A stretch of DNA of 64,000 nucleotides from the NCBI RefSeq assembly GCF_038446955.1, contig NZ_CP151803.1, forward strand, positions 744,001 through 808,000, given 5' to 3'. This document shows, in pieces, positions 16,355 through 25,852 of this stretch. The stretch is from Pedobacter sp. FW305-3-2-15-E-R2A2. GTDB lineage: Bacteria > Bacteroidota > Bacteroidia > Sphingobacteriales > Sphingobacteriaceae. The notes under the pieces were generated by a model that saw nothing but the letters and a program-made list of their open reading frames with translations, searched no databases and was not told the origin of the DNA. The stretch's first letter is position 1; each line of letters opens with the position of its first letter. The position numbers and the translations under genes were made by a program.

Positions 16355-17683
16355 ATGAAAAAATATTCCGTCCTGGCATGGTCCATGGTCGTAGCCCTTG
16401 GAGGCTTTCTTTTTGGATTCGATACCGCTGTTATTTCCGGAGCGGAAAAGTCAATCCAGCAATTCTGGCAATTGTCATCTTTCGAACATGGTTTTACCAT
16501 CTCTATAGCACTTATAGGAACAGTGATCGGCTCGCTTGTCGGTTCAAGACCTTCAGATCGTTTTGGCCGTAAAAATACTTTGTACTTTGTTGCCATAGCT
16601 TATTTGCTTTCTTCTATTGGTACTGCGCTTGCAGGAGAGTGGTCTGTTTTTTTAATCTTCAGATTTCTTGGCGGACTTGGCGTTGGGATATCATCTGTGA
16701 CCGCACCTATATATATATCCGAAATTTCTCCCGCACATAAAAGAGGAAGACTTGTTGGTCTGTTCCAGTTTAATGTTGTTCTGGGGATTTTGATTTCTTA
16801 CCTGTCCAACTACCTGATCAGTCAGGGTGGTGATTCGTCATGGCGCTGGATGCTGGGGGTTCAGGCATTTCCTTCCTTCCTCTTCTTTGTGCTGATTTAT
16901 TTCATACCTGAAAGTCCAAGATGGCTGATCCTAAAAAAGGGAGCCACCGAAAGTGCGTTAAAGATACTTAGGGTGATCAATCCGCTGAATTGTGAGGAGG
17001 AGCTAGCCGCTATCCAAAACTCAGCCTTGAAATCCCCTTCAGGAACGGAAGAAAATCTTTTCTCCCGAAAATATCGGACTCCGGTAATGTTGGCCATCCT
17101 TTTTGCTTTTTTCAATCAGATTTCCGGAATTAATGCCATCATTTATTACGCGCCCAGAATTTTTGAAATGGCAGGCCTTGGTGCGCATTCCTCTTTGCTG
17201 TCTACTGTAGGGATTGGGATGATCAATTTCATCTTCACTTTAATTGCAATTAATTTTATTGACAGGATTGGCAGAAGGGTACTCATGTTAGTGGGCTCTT
17301 TTGGACTGATTGCTTCTCTTTTTCTTGTTGGATTCACTTTTTATACAGAGAATTTCTCCGGCTTTGCCATTCCTGCTTACATCATGCTGTTTATTGCCTT
17401 TTTTGCGTTTTCTCAGGGAGCGGTAATCTGGGTTTTTATCTCCGAAATTTTTCCAAATTCAGTTCGTGCAAAAGGGCAGACGCTAGGCAGCTCCACGCAC
17501 TGGATCATGGCAGCAATTATCGCATTTTGCTTTCCATATCTGGCAGAAACATTAGGTGGCGCGACTACCTTTTTCTTCTTTGCTGGGATGATGGTACTTC
17601 AGCTCCTATTTGTCTGGAAACTGATGCCGGAAACCAAAGGCAAGTCATTAGAACAGATCGGAACTAATTTAATCATGCATTAA
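16355..17683 (+). CDS. MFS sugar porter, probable fructose importer
   Basis: 442 residues from ATG 16355; a TTG two codons earlier is less likely. Twelve transmembrane segments and the sugar-porter signatures are visible: SDRFGRKN after TM2, GLGVGISSVTAPIYISE, PESPRWL after TM6, DRIGRR after TM8 and the terminal PETKGKSLEQIG. This family moves monosaccharides across the inner membrane with protons. It lies 13 bases before the fructokinase gene and divergent from the fructose-type sensor, so fructose is the likely substrate, as for the permease of the B. thetaiotaomicron fructan locus. Confidence 0.92.
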   Translation: MKKYSVLAWSMVVALGGFLFGFDTAVISGAEKSIQQFWQLSSFEHGFTISIALIGTVIGSLVGSRPSDRFGRKNTLYFVAIAYLLSSIGTALAGEWSVFLIFRFLGGLGVGISSVTAPIYISEISPAHKRGRLVGLFQFNVVLGILISYLSNYLISQGGDSSWRWMLGVQAFPSFLFFVLIYFIPESPRWLILKKGATESALKILRVINPLNCEEELAAIQNSALKSPSGTEENLFSRKYRTPVMLAILFAFFNQISGINAIIYYAPRIFEMAGLGAHSSLLSTVGIGMINFIFTLIAINFIDRIGRRVLMLVGSFGLIASLFLVGFTFYTENFSGFAIPAYIMLFIAFFAFSQGAVIWVFISEIFPNSVRAKGQTLGSSTHWIMAAIIAFCFPYLAETLGGATTFFFFAGMMVLQLLFVWKLMPETKGKSLEQIGTNLIMH

Positions 17684-17696
17684 AAATTATATCAAT

Positions 17697-18626
17697 ATGA
17701 ATTCCTCAGCTATAAAATCAGTAGTGTGTTTTGGTGAAATCCTTTGGGATAACCTTCCTGATGGCAAAAGGCCGGGTGGTGCTCCGATGAATGTGGCTTA
17801 TCACCTGCATAAGTTAGGGCTGCAAAGTCACCTGATCAGCAGCATTGGAAACGATCAGGCGGGAAAAGACCTATTGGATTTCCTAAATGGAATAGGGGTC
17901 AAAACCAACTGGGTACAGATCAATGACCATCAGGAAACCAGTCAGGTACTGGCCTCTATTAATGAGGACAATGAAGTGAATTATGAGATTGTAGCTCCCG
18001 TTGCCTGGGATTTTATCAGATGGGAGGAAGAAATGGAACAACTGATTAAAACATCTGATGCATTTGTGTTTGGAAGTCTTGGTTCCAGAAATGAAGTTTC
18101 ACGCTCCACCTTACTTAAAATGCTGGCTCATGCCCGGTACAAGATCTTTGACGTAAATCTAAGGGCACCGCATTACAGCCCTGAATTTGTCTGTGATTTG
18201 CTCCGAAGGGCTGATTTGGTTAAAATAAATTCAGCTGAACTCCGCATCATATGCGAATGGACTGACATTTCCTATTCAAGAGAGCTGGATTGTATTGAAG
18301 CTATATTTAGCAAGTTCGGAATGAAAGAAATCCTGATTACAAAGGGGCCACATGGTGCGACCTACTATAACCGAAGCCTGACTTACGAATATCCTGCGTA
18401 CAGCATCAGCGTAGCAGATACCATAGGAAGTGGAGATTCTTTTCTGGCCGCATTTCTAGCCATGAAGCTCGCAGGAGAACCTTTGGAGGTGACTTTAGAT
18501 TATGCAGTAGCAATGGGCGCATTTATCACAGCGCAGTCCGGAGCGTGTCCGGAGTATTCAAAATTTGATTTTGACAGATTTATCTGGAAACGGAAATGGT
18601 GCGCGTCAGAAATTTCTTTGCCATAA
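17697..18626 (+). CDS. PfkB-family fructokinase
   Basis: The 309-residue cytoplasmic kinase shows the N-terminal PfkB signature (GEILWDNLPDGKRPGGAPMNVAYH is split here as GEILWDNLPDG and GGAPMNVAYH), the ATP/anion-hole motif DTIGSGDSFLAAFL with the catalytic Asp in GSGDS, and ITKGPHGATYY before it. The sequence PGGAPMNVA is typical of bacterial fructokinases. It would phosphorylate fructose imported by the preceding porter, feeding glycolysis. The gene shares an operon with the porter (13-base gap). Confidence 0.92.
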   Translation: MNSSAIKSVVCFGEILWDNLPDGKRPGGAPMNVAYHLHKLGLQSHLISSIGNDQAGKDLLDFLNGIGVKTNWVQINDHQETSQVLASINEDNEVNYEIVAPVAWDFIRWEEEMEQLIKTSDAFVFGSLGSRNEVSRSTLLKMLAHARYKIFDVNLRAPHYSPEFVCDLLRRADLVKINSAELRIICEWTDISYSRELDCIEAIFSKFGMKEILITKGPHGATYYNRSLTYEYPAYSISVADTIGSGDSFLAAFLAMKLAGEPLEVTLDYAVAMGAFITAQSGACPEYSKFDFDRFIWKRKWCASEISLP

Positions 18627-18803
18627 ATAAACCCACTACATATAAACCAACCAATTATAAACCTAAACCAAATATTATGAATAAAAAAAATACTTCAGCA
18701 CCCTAACGGAGGGAAAATTTACGCGAGCTAACTAACCAAATAGGGATATGCCAATTGTAAAAATTGACAGGTCTCACCATTCACTATTAATTATAACAAG
18801 GAA

Positions 18804-21800
18804 ATGAAAATAAAATATTTTCTACTGCTCCTGGCTATGTGCCTCTTTTGCCAAAATCTGAGCGCACAAAACAATATAACCGTTACCGGAAAGGTAACAG
18901 ACAACAAAGGAGAAACATTGATTGGCGTCGGTGTTTTGCTCAAGGGTACCAAAACCGGCACCAGTACGAACAATCAGGGTCAGTATTCCCTAAGCATTTC
19001 AGGTAACAATGCGATTTTAGTCATCTCTTACCTCGGTTTTTTGACCCAGGAAATTCCAGTAAACAACAGCACAAAAATAGATGTCACTTTGGAACCGGAT
19101 TCCAAAAACCTTGAGGAGGTAGTAGTGACAGGATATCAGACACAAAGGAAAAAGGATTTAACCGGTGCGGTCTCGGTAGTGAACATGAAAGATGTTGAAA
19201 ATATCCCAACAGGAAACATCATTTCAACACTACAGGGGCGGGTTCCGGGTGTTAACGTAACCAATAACGGAACTCCCGGTGGCGTTGGTACAGGTATTGG
19301 CATCCGTGGCATCACGACCATTAACAATGGTACACCATTATATGTTATTGATGGGGTTCAAACTCGTGATAACATTGCCACCTTATTGAATCCAAATGAT
19401 GTAGAATCTATACAGATTTTAAAAGATGCAGCTTCTGCTTCAATTTACGGTACTCAGGCAGCCAATGGTGTCATCATCATTACTACAAAAAAGGGTAAAA
19501 AAGACCAGTTGACGGTTGATTTTGACGCCCAGCTCACGACCCAGTCTTATCATACGGGAATAAAAATGCTGAATGCACAGCAATGGGGCGAAACCTATTG
19601 GACTGCTTATAATAATGATGGCATCAAACCCAAACATGATTTATATGGAAGTGGCGATGTTCCGGTAATTCCGGAGTTTATTGACCAAAAGAAAACCATT
19701 CGTTCCGGTGACACCAATTGGGCTGATCAGGTGTACAAAACCGCTGTTTTGCAGAGCTATAATTTAACGGTCGCAAAAGGCTCCAAAAACGGTGCTTCTA
19801 CTTTTTCGCTTAACTATTTTGATCAGGATGGTTTGATCAAATACACCAATTTTAACCGTATTAATGGTCGTCTGAATTCAGATTACAACTTTTTGGATAA
19901 CCACCTAAGGATTGGACAAAACCTGAATCTGAGTAAATGGAATGAAAAACTAAAGCCGGGGGGCATTGAAGAGCTTGCCATCGCACAACACCCAATCATT
20001 CCGGTGTATGATATTAATGGCGGATACGCTGGTCCGACCCAGGGAATAGGGGACAAGCCTAATCCTGTCAGGCTCCTGGATCAGATCAGGGAAAACAGAA
20101 ATGAACAGTGGCGCATCTTCGGCAATATGTACATAGAAGCTGAACCGATTAAAAATTTGATCCTAAGGTCCAACTATAGCATCAATTATCGAAACGGATT
20201 TGCCTCTGCTTTTGAACCAAAATGGAGAGAAGGAGATCGTTCTGTTGATAAAAACATATTGAATACCTCTTCAGACTATAACAAGGACTGGATATGGTCG
20301 AATACAGCCAACTATACCATTACGATAGACAAACACAACATCAATGCGCTGGCAGGTATCGAATCCAAAGAAAGCATTAATGAATCACTGGGCGCAAAAA
20401 GAGAGAACTTTATTATCGAAGCCCTGGATTATCGTTACATCAGTGCAGGAGACGGTGCTCAAACCAACAACGGAATCGCATCACGTACGGCTACAAATTC
20501 TGTTTTTGGCAAATTGAACTATGCTTATAATGACCGATACCTGCTTTCCGGTACCATTAGAAGGGATGCTTCTTCCAGATTCGGGAAGAATAACAATGCT
20601 GCGGTTTTCCCCGCTGTATCGGCAGGATGGAGAGTTACTCAGGAAGATTTTATGAAGGATCAAAGCCTGATCTCCGACCTCAAACTAAGGGCAAGCTGGG
20701 GCCAGAATGGAAATGACTTGTTAGATAATGAAGCCACCTACACCAAATATTCTACAAACCTGAACATGGGGGGCTATGATATTTCTGGTATCAACAGGGG
20801 GACAATTCCAAACGGAATCATTAAAGACCGGACAGGGAATCCGGACATTAAATGGGAGGTAACTACCCAGACCAATTTCGGTCTGGACCTGGCAATGTTA
20901 AAAAGCAGGTTGAACATCACCTTAGATTATTACATTAAGAAAACCGACGACATGCTGATTGACCGACCTTATATAGGTATTGTTGGAGAGGGTGGGGCGA
21001 TGGCCTATAATGGCGCTTCTTTGAGTAATAAAGGCTTTGAAGCGATTGTAAACTGGAGAAATGACATAGGTAAGGATTTCAACTATAGCCTGACATTCAC
21101 AGCAACGGCGTATAAAAACAAAGTGACGGCTGTACCTGATGACATCTATTATACTTATGGCGGTGGGAATGGGCAGGATAAAACCATTGTCGGACAACCT
21201 CTGGGATCATGGCTGGGTTTTAGAACAAACGGAATTTACCGCACTGCAGAAGAACTTAACGATGGCATCAACAAACCAGGAAAAGGTTTGGGACGGGTAC
21301 GTTATGTAGATACGAATGGTGACCACCTGATCAACGATAAAGACATGGAATGGCTGGGCTCAGATCAGCCTAAATTTATCGGTGGATTGAATGTTGCCCT
21401 GGGTTATAAAGCCTTTGATTTCTCTTTCTTTGTGAATGGAATGGTGAGAGATGCCTATAATAATTCAAAGTTCTATACGGATTTCTTCCAGTTGTGGACT
21501 GGCAACCATAGTACCAGGCTGTTAGATGCCTGGAATCCTACAACTAATTTTAATTCCGATATCCCTGCTTTAACAGCTTTGAATTCAAATGATGAGGCCA
21601 GAACTTCTGAGTATTTCATAGAGAATGGTTCTTACCTGAAACTGAAAAATGTCCAATTGGGATACACACTTCCTAAAGCGCTGGCTGATAAATTAAAACT
21701 AAGAAACCTCCGCATGTATGTCCAGGGACAGGACCTGTTTACAATTACTAAATATAGGGGCGCTGACCCTGAGGGACTAGGTTATCCATATCCATTACCA

Positions 21801-21836
21801 AGAACCTTTACTGTAGGATTGAACTTTGGATTTTAA
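18804..21836 (+). CDS. susC: SusC-like TonB-dependent transporter of the fructan locus
   Basis: The 1010-residue protein has a signal peptide (to SAQ22), a carboxypeptidase-regulatory-like domain (about 24-100), the TonB box region (EEVVVTGYQTQ), a plug with the SusC signature (SIQILKDAASASIYGTQAANG) and a barrel ending in TVGLNFGF. It lacks an STN domain, which fits control by an HTCS and not by sigma/FecR. With SusD it forms the outer-membrane importer for oligosaccharides, here probably fructo-oligosaccharides. A 177-base gap separates it from fructokinase and may hold its own promoter; a nine-codon frame at 18677-18706 is the only other thing there. Confidence 0.95.
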   Translation: MKIKYFLLLLAMCLFCQNLSAQNNITVTGKVTDNKGETLIGVGVLLKGTKTGTSTNNQGQYSLSISGNNAILVISYLGFLTQEIPVNNSTKIDVTLEPDSKNLEEVVVTGYQTQRKKDLTGAVSVVNMKDVENIPTGNIISTLQGRVPGVNVTNNGTPGGVGTGIGIRGITTINNGTPLYVIDGVQTRDNIATLLNPNDVESIQILKDAASASIYGTQAANGVIIITTKKGKKDQLTVDFDAQLTTQSYHTGIKMLNAQQWGETYWTAYNNDGIKPKHDLYGSGDVPVIPEFIDQKKTIRSGDTNWADQVYKTAVLQSYNLTVAKGSKNGASTFSLNYFDQDGLIKYTNFNRINGRLNSDYNFLDNHLRIGQNLNLSKWNEKLKPGGIEELAIAQHPIIPVYDINGGYAGPTQGIGDKPNPVRLLDQIRENRNEQWRIFGNMYIEAEPIKNLILRSNYSINYRNGFASAFEPKWREGDRSVDKNILNTSSDYNKDWIWSNTANYTITIDKHNINALAGIESKESINESLGAKRENFIIEALDYRYISAGDGAQTNNGIASRTATNSVFGKLNYAYNDRYLLSGTIRRDASSRFGKNNNAAVFPAVSAGWRVTQEDFMKDQSLISDLKLRASWGQNGNDLLDNEATYTKYSTNLNMGGYDISGINRGTIPNGIIKDRTGNPDIKWEVTTQTNFGLDLAMLKSRLNITLDYYIKKTDDMLIDRPYIGIVGEGGAMAYNGASLSNKGFEAIVNWRNDIGKDFNYSLTFTATAYKNKVTAVPDDIYYTYGGGNGQDKTIVGQPLGSWLGFRTNGIYRTAEELNDGINKPGKGLGRVRYVDTNGDHLINDKDMEWLGSDQPKFIGGLNVALGYKAFDFSFFVNGMVRDAYNNSKFYTDFFQLWTGNHSTRLLDAWNPTTNFNSDIPALTALNSNDEARTSEYFIENGSYLKLKNVQLGYTLPKALADKLKLRNLRMYVQGQDLFTITKYRGADPEGLGYPYPLPRTFTVGLNFGF

Positions 21837-21860
21837 CCGATCAACTTAATCATAAAAATC

Positions 21861-23603
21861 ATGAAATTTAAATACATAATATTTGCGGTGCTGGTTGTAT
21901 TGACCTCCTGCAAAAAAGATTTTCTGGATAGCAAACCGAAAGGAAAACTAAGTGATGAGTTGCTGAACTCACCGGATGGTATCGAAGCCCTTTGCATTTC
22001 TTCTTATGCGGCTCTTGCAGGTCCCGAAGGAAGCGATGGAACTTTTCTTTCCCCTACTACGAACTGGATATATGGCGATGTCCGTGCAGAGACTGCTTAT
22101 AAAGGCGGCGGGGGAATTGGTGATATCAGCGAGTTTAACCAATTTGAAACCTTTACGGCAGTATATGCTTCTAATGGATTGTTGGACCGTAAGTGGTTTA
22201 GCCTTTATAGAAGTGTGCAGCGCGCCAATAGCGCAATACGTAGATTAAATGCAGTCACAGAAGCCGAAGTGCCGTTAAAGAATGTGAGACTGGGAGAGAT
22301 GCGCTTTTTAAGGGCACACTTCTTTTTTGAACTCAGCCGTCTATTTAATAAGATCCCTTATTTTGATGAAAATGTAGAAACTGCAGACTATCCTAAAATA
22401 TCCAATGTGCAATTTAGCCGGGACCAGATCCTGGAGAAAATAGCTGCCGAATTTGGTGCGGCAGCAGCTTTATTGCCAATAAAACAGCCGGAAGTGGGCA
22501 GGGCCACTAAATATGCTGCGATTGCGTATCAGGCCAAAACAAACCTCTACCGTGCTTATAAGCAAAATCCGGACAATGCGGTGGCGGTTATAGATCAAAA
22601 TCTGCTGAATGAGGTCGTTGCTGAATGTGATGAGGTAATTTCCAAGGGAGGTTATGATTTGCTCCAGGACTTTCAGCAACTCTCTATGGCTGAATTTGAC
22701 AATAGTGTGGAGTCTGTCTTTGCTGTTCAATATTCAATTGCAGATGGTACGGACCTTGGACGGATCAACTGGAGTAATTTGTTAAATGCTCCGCGTGGTC
22801 CTGCCTACGGTGGAGATGGCTTTTTTCAACCAAGTCAGAATTTGGTGAACTCCTTTAAGACCGATAGTAAAGGCGTGCCTATTCCTGAAACCTATAACAA
22901 TACAAACCTGATGACCGTTGCAGACGGTTTGGCTATGGATGTAGACCCAAGGCTTGATTTTTCAGTCGGACGTCTTGGTATCCGCTGGAAAAACTACAAC
23001 ACAGCGCCTTATGGTCCGGATTGGGTACGTGAGCCTGCTACCTATGGTTATTATTCCAATAAAAAGGCGATAGTTTCACCTGAGTCTCCATATATGGTCA
23101 AAGGATTTCCATGGGGAGGTTCAGCACTCAATTTTCATGTGATCAGGTTTGCAGATGTACTGTTATGGAAAGCTGAAGCACTCATAGAATTGAACCGTCA
23201 GGATGAAGCTTTACCGTTGATCAACCGGGTTAGAACGAGGGCGAAAAACAGTAAGTATGTAACCGCATTTAACTCAGCAAATCCAACTGACTATGCAGCT
23301 AAATATACCATAGATACCTATAAACCCGGAGAGAACTGTACCTGGACAAACGCTTATGCCCGTACAGCTATGCGTTTTGAACGCAAACTGGAGTTGGCTC
23401 TTGAAGGAGAGCGTTTCTTTGATCTGGTGCGTTGGGGAAATGCAGATCAGGTATTGAATACCGAGTACTTTGCAAAAGAGAAACTGGTGCGTACCTACTT
23501 GCAAAATGCAAGATTTGTAAAAGGCAGGGATGAATATTTCCCTATACCACAGCCACAGATTAACTTCTCAGGAGGTCTTTATCAACAAAACCCAGGATAC
23601 TGA
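21861..23603 (+). CDS. susD: SusD-like surface glycan-binding lipoprotein of the fructan locus
   Basis: The 580-residue protein has a lipobox with Cys17 (LVVLTSC) and the SusD pattern: N-terminal KDFLDSKPKG, TPR-like helices (MRFLRAHFFFELSRLFNKIPY) and the C-terminal RFERKLELALEGERFFDLVRWG and YFPIPQPQI blocks. SusD caps SusC on the cell surface and captures the oligosaccharide. It starts 24 bases after susC. Ligand specificity cannot be read from the sequence, but the GH32 genes behind it point to fructans. Confidence 0.95.
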   Translation: MKFKYIIFAVLVVLTSCKKDFLDSKPKGKLSDELLNSPDGIEALCISSYAALAGPEGSDGTFLSPTTNWIYGDVRAETAYKGGGGIGDISEFNQFETFTAVYASNGLLDRKWFSLYRSVQRANSAIRRLNAVTEAEVPLKNVRLGEMRFLRAHFFFELSRLFNKIPYFDENVETADYPKISNVQFSRDQILEKIAAEFGAAAALLPIKQPEVGRATKYAAIAYQAKTNLYRAYKQNPDNAVAVIDQNLLNEVVAECDEVISKGGYDLLQDFQQLSMAEFDNSVESVFAVQYSIADGTDLGRINWSNLLNAPRGPAYGGDGFFQPSQNLVNSFKTDSKGVPIPETYNNTNLMTVADGLAMDVDPRLDFSVGRLGIRWKNYNTAPYGPDWVREPATYGYYSNKKAIVSPESPYMVKGFPWGGSALNFHVIRFADVLLWKAEALIELNRQDEALPLINRVRTRAKNSKYVTAFNSANPTDYAAKYTIDTYKPGENCTWTNAYARTAMRFERKLELALEGERFFDLVRWGNADQVLNTEYFAKEKLVRTYLQNARFVKGRDEYFPIPQPQINFSGGLYQQNPGY

Positions 23604-23620
23604 GGGTAATATTTCAATTG

Positions 23621-23650
23621 CCATAGAGGTGTCAATAAACACCTTTATGG
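23621..23650 (+). terminator. Hairpin between susD and the first GH32 gene
   Basis: CCATAGAGGTGT (23621-23632) pairs with ACACCTTTATGG (23639-23650), with one G-T pair. No long T run follows, so it may be a partial terminator or an mRNA-stabilising structure that lowers hydrolase expression relative to SusCD. Confidence 0.5.
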
Positions 23651-23668
23651 CTTCATTCTTAAATAAAA

Positions 23669-25837
23669 ATGAATATGGAATTTAAGTTGCACCGCTGGTT
23701 AAGATTGACTGCCTTTCTGATGTTTTTTCTTTCCACCTGCTTAGAGGTGTCTGCACAACATTGGAGCTTTGACGGAAAAGACCCCTTAAAGGCAGATCGG
23801 AAAAATGGAGAACTAACATTAAGCAATGCCAGGCATCAACTTGAACTTAGTTCGGGGATTATTGGCAAAGGCTTGAGGACAGATGGATATAGCACCTCAT
23901 TACGAACAGAGATCAGCTTTAATCAACTGGTCTCAGGCTGCTCAGGTTGGTTCGCACTAGAATCGTTTCCAACAGATACCGCTGCCTTTTTTGCCTTAAA
24001 AGATCGTAAAACCAGAATTTCTGTATCTATTGGCCTAAACAGGTTTGGAGAGATCTTAATTGGTAAAGGAAATGGTAAGGAGTTTTCTTACCTGGCTACG
24101 GGATATTTTGTTGAGAAATTCAAATGGCTAAATATTGCGTTGGACATCAGGGCTGAAAACAGTAGTGTTTGGGTCAACGGACATAAACTCAAAATCAATA
24201 TGTCCTCAGTTCATTTTCCGGAAAAAACCGACGAAATTCTGGTGGGAAAGGACTTCAGAGAAATTTTTTTAGGTCAGATGGATTTGACATCGATTAACGG
24301 AATAATAGATGAACTGAAACTGTGGAACAAACCGGTTCCCATTAAAGAACTTCAAAATGAGGTTTCTGCTTTAGCTCAAAAAGTTCCTGTACTGGCTATT
24401 CCTGAGCTACGTTTTAAAGATGATTTTTCCCGTCCAAAATATCACTTGTTGCCTGCGGCGAACTGGACTAACGAAACACATGGTTTGATTTTTTACAAAG
24501 GCAGATACCATATCTTTAACCAAAAGAATGCTTCAAATCTTGCGCTTAGGCAAATCAACTGGGGACATTTTAGTAGCCCTGATATGGTGAACTGGACGGA
24601 GCATAAACCTGCATTAAGTCCTGAGAAAGGGTATGACGAAAATGGGATATGGTCAGGCCATGTGATCCTTGATGACAAGGGAGTCCCGATGATCAGTTAT
24701 ACTGCAGGCGGACCTAAAATGGGAATTGCCCTCGCTTTTCCGAAAGACAGTACGCTTAATGACTGGATAAAGTATAAGCAAAATCCAGTGGTTCCAGGCC
24801 AGCCTGATGGCTACAGCAGGACTGATCTACGGGATACCTATGTGTGGAAAGAGGGAGATAAATGGTATATGGTTGTGGGCTTTGGCGTTAAAAAGGATAG
24901 TGTAGAAAAAGGTGCTTTGCTTTTATACAGCTCGGCTGATCTAAAAAACTGGAGTTTTTTGCATACCCTGTTTGAAGGGAATCCTGCAGTAGACAATTCC
25001 GGAATTTTCTGGGAGATGCCTGTGTTTAAAAAAATAGGGGATAAATATGTGCTGCTGGTGAATAAGGTACCCCATAAAGGGGTTCCGGCCAGGGCACTTT
25101 ATTGGGTTGGCAACTTTGTCAATGAACGTTTTGTTCCTGACCATCCAATGCCGGAGAATTTAGAGATCATCAACAGGTTGCTTTCACCTTCTGTCACTGA
25201 GGACAAAGACGGGCGGATCTGTGCAATTGCGATTATTCCTGATGAGATTAGCGGGGAAGCGGCATACCTTCAGGGATGGTCTCATCTTTATAGTATTCCC
25301 AGAATCTGGAATTTATCGGAAGGGAAAATAATTCAGTCCCCGCATCCCGTACTCCAGTCTTTGAGAGCAGCTAATCGTAAGGTGTTAGACATTACGGTTG
25401 CCAGCCATCAGCCGGTTAAGCTTTATTCGGGGCAGCAATATGAGATCCTGGCGCAGATTATGCCAAATAAGGCGAAGCAATTTGGGTTCGTTCTGCATAA
25501 AAATCCTGATGGTTCGGAGTATACAAAAATATATTACGATGCAGATAGCCGGGAAATTGTTGTAGATCAACGTCATTCCAGTACAAAAAAAGGAATACCA
25601 CTCCGTGTCAGGAAAGATACTTTTCTGCTGGATACCAGCAAACCCGCCAGTTTCCATGTTTTTGTTGATGGCTCGGTAGTAGAGGTGTTTATCAACAATC
25701 AACATGCATTCACTACCAGAATCTTTCCTTCCAAACGGAGCAGCGATCAGGCAGAGGTCTTTGCTGAGGGCGGTAATATCAACTTGAAAGCTGAAGTCTG
25801 GACAATCCAGCCAGCGAGAATGAAGACGGAGTTTTAA
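23669..25837 (+). CDS. Divergent GH32-like protein with N-terminal lectin-like domain
   Basis: 722 residues: signal peptide (to about SAQ30), a LamG/concanavalin-like domain (about 31-235, ending in GIIDELKLWNKPV), a GH32 five-bladed propeller (about 250-560) and the GH32 C-terminal beta-sandwich (VDGSVVEVFINNQ). The catalytic blocks deviate: the WMNDPNG nucleophile block is WTNETHG, so Glu269 stands where the Asp nucleophile belongs; RDP is RDT (388-390); WECPD is WEMPV, keeping acid/base Glu449. It may act on an unusual fructan, or bind without hydrolysing. It lies in the same operon as two other GH32 genes. Confidence 0.85.
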   Translation: MNMEFKLHRWLRLTAFLMFFLSTCLEVSAQHWSFDGKDPLKADRKNGELTLSNARHQLELSSGIIGKGLRTDGYSTSLRTEISFNQLVSGCSGWFALESFPTDTAAFFALKDRKTRISVSIGLNRFGEILIGKGNGKEFSYLATGYFVEKFKWLNIALDIRAENSSVWVNGHKLKINMSSVHFPEKTDEILVGKDFREIFLGQMDLTSINGIIDELKLWNKPVPIKELQNEVSALAQKVPVLAIPELRFKDDFSRPKYHLLPAANWTNETHGLIFYKGRYHIFNQKNASNLALRQINWGHFSSPDMVNWTEHKPALSPEKGYDENGIWSGHVILDDKGVPMISYTAGGPKMGIALAFPKDSTLNDWIKYKQNPVVPGQPDGYSRTDLRDTYVWKEGDKWYMVVGFGVKKDSVEKGALLLYSSADLKNWSFLHTLFEGNPAVDNSGIFWEMPVFKKIGDKYVLLVNKVPHKGVPARALYWVGNFVNERFVPDHPMPENLEIINRLLSPSVTEDKDGRICAIAIIPDEISGEAAYLQGWSHLYSIPRIWNLSEGKIIQSPHPVLQSLRAANRKVLDITVASHQPVKLYSGQQYEILAQIMPNKAKQFGFVLHKNPDGSEYTKIYYDADSREIVVDQRHSSTKKGIPLRVRKDTFLLDTSKPASFHVFVDGSVVEVFINNQHAFTTRIFPSKRSSDQAEVFAEGGNINLKAEVWTIQPARMKTEF

Positions 25838-25852
25838 GTAAAGAATAATCAG

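Noticed and set aside
18677..18706. Nine-codon frame before susC (M N K K N T S A P)
   Set aside because: Too short to judge; could be a leader peptide but nothing links it to regulation.
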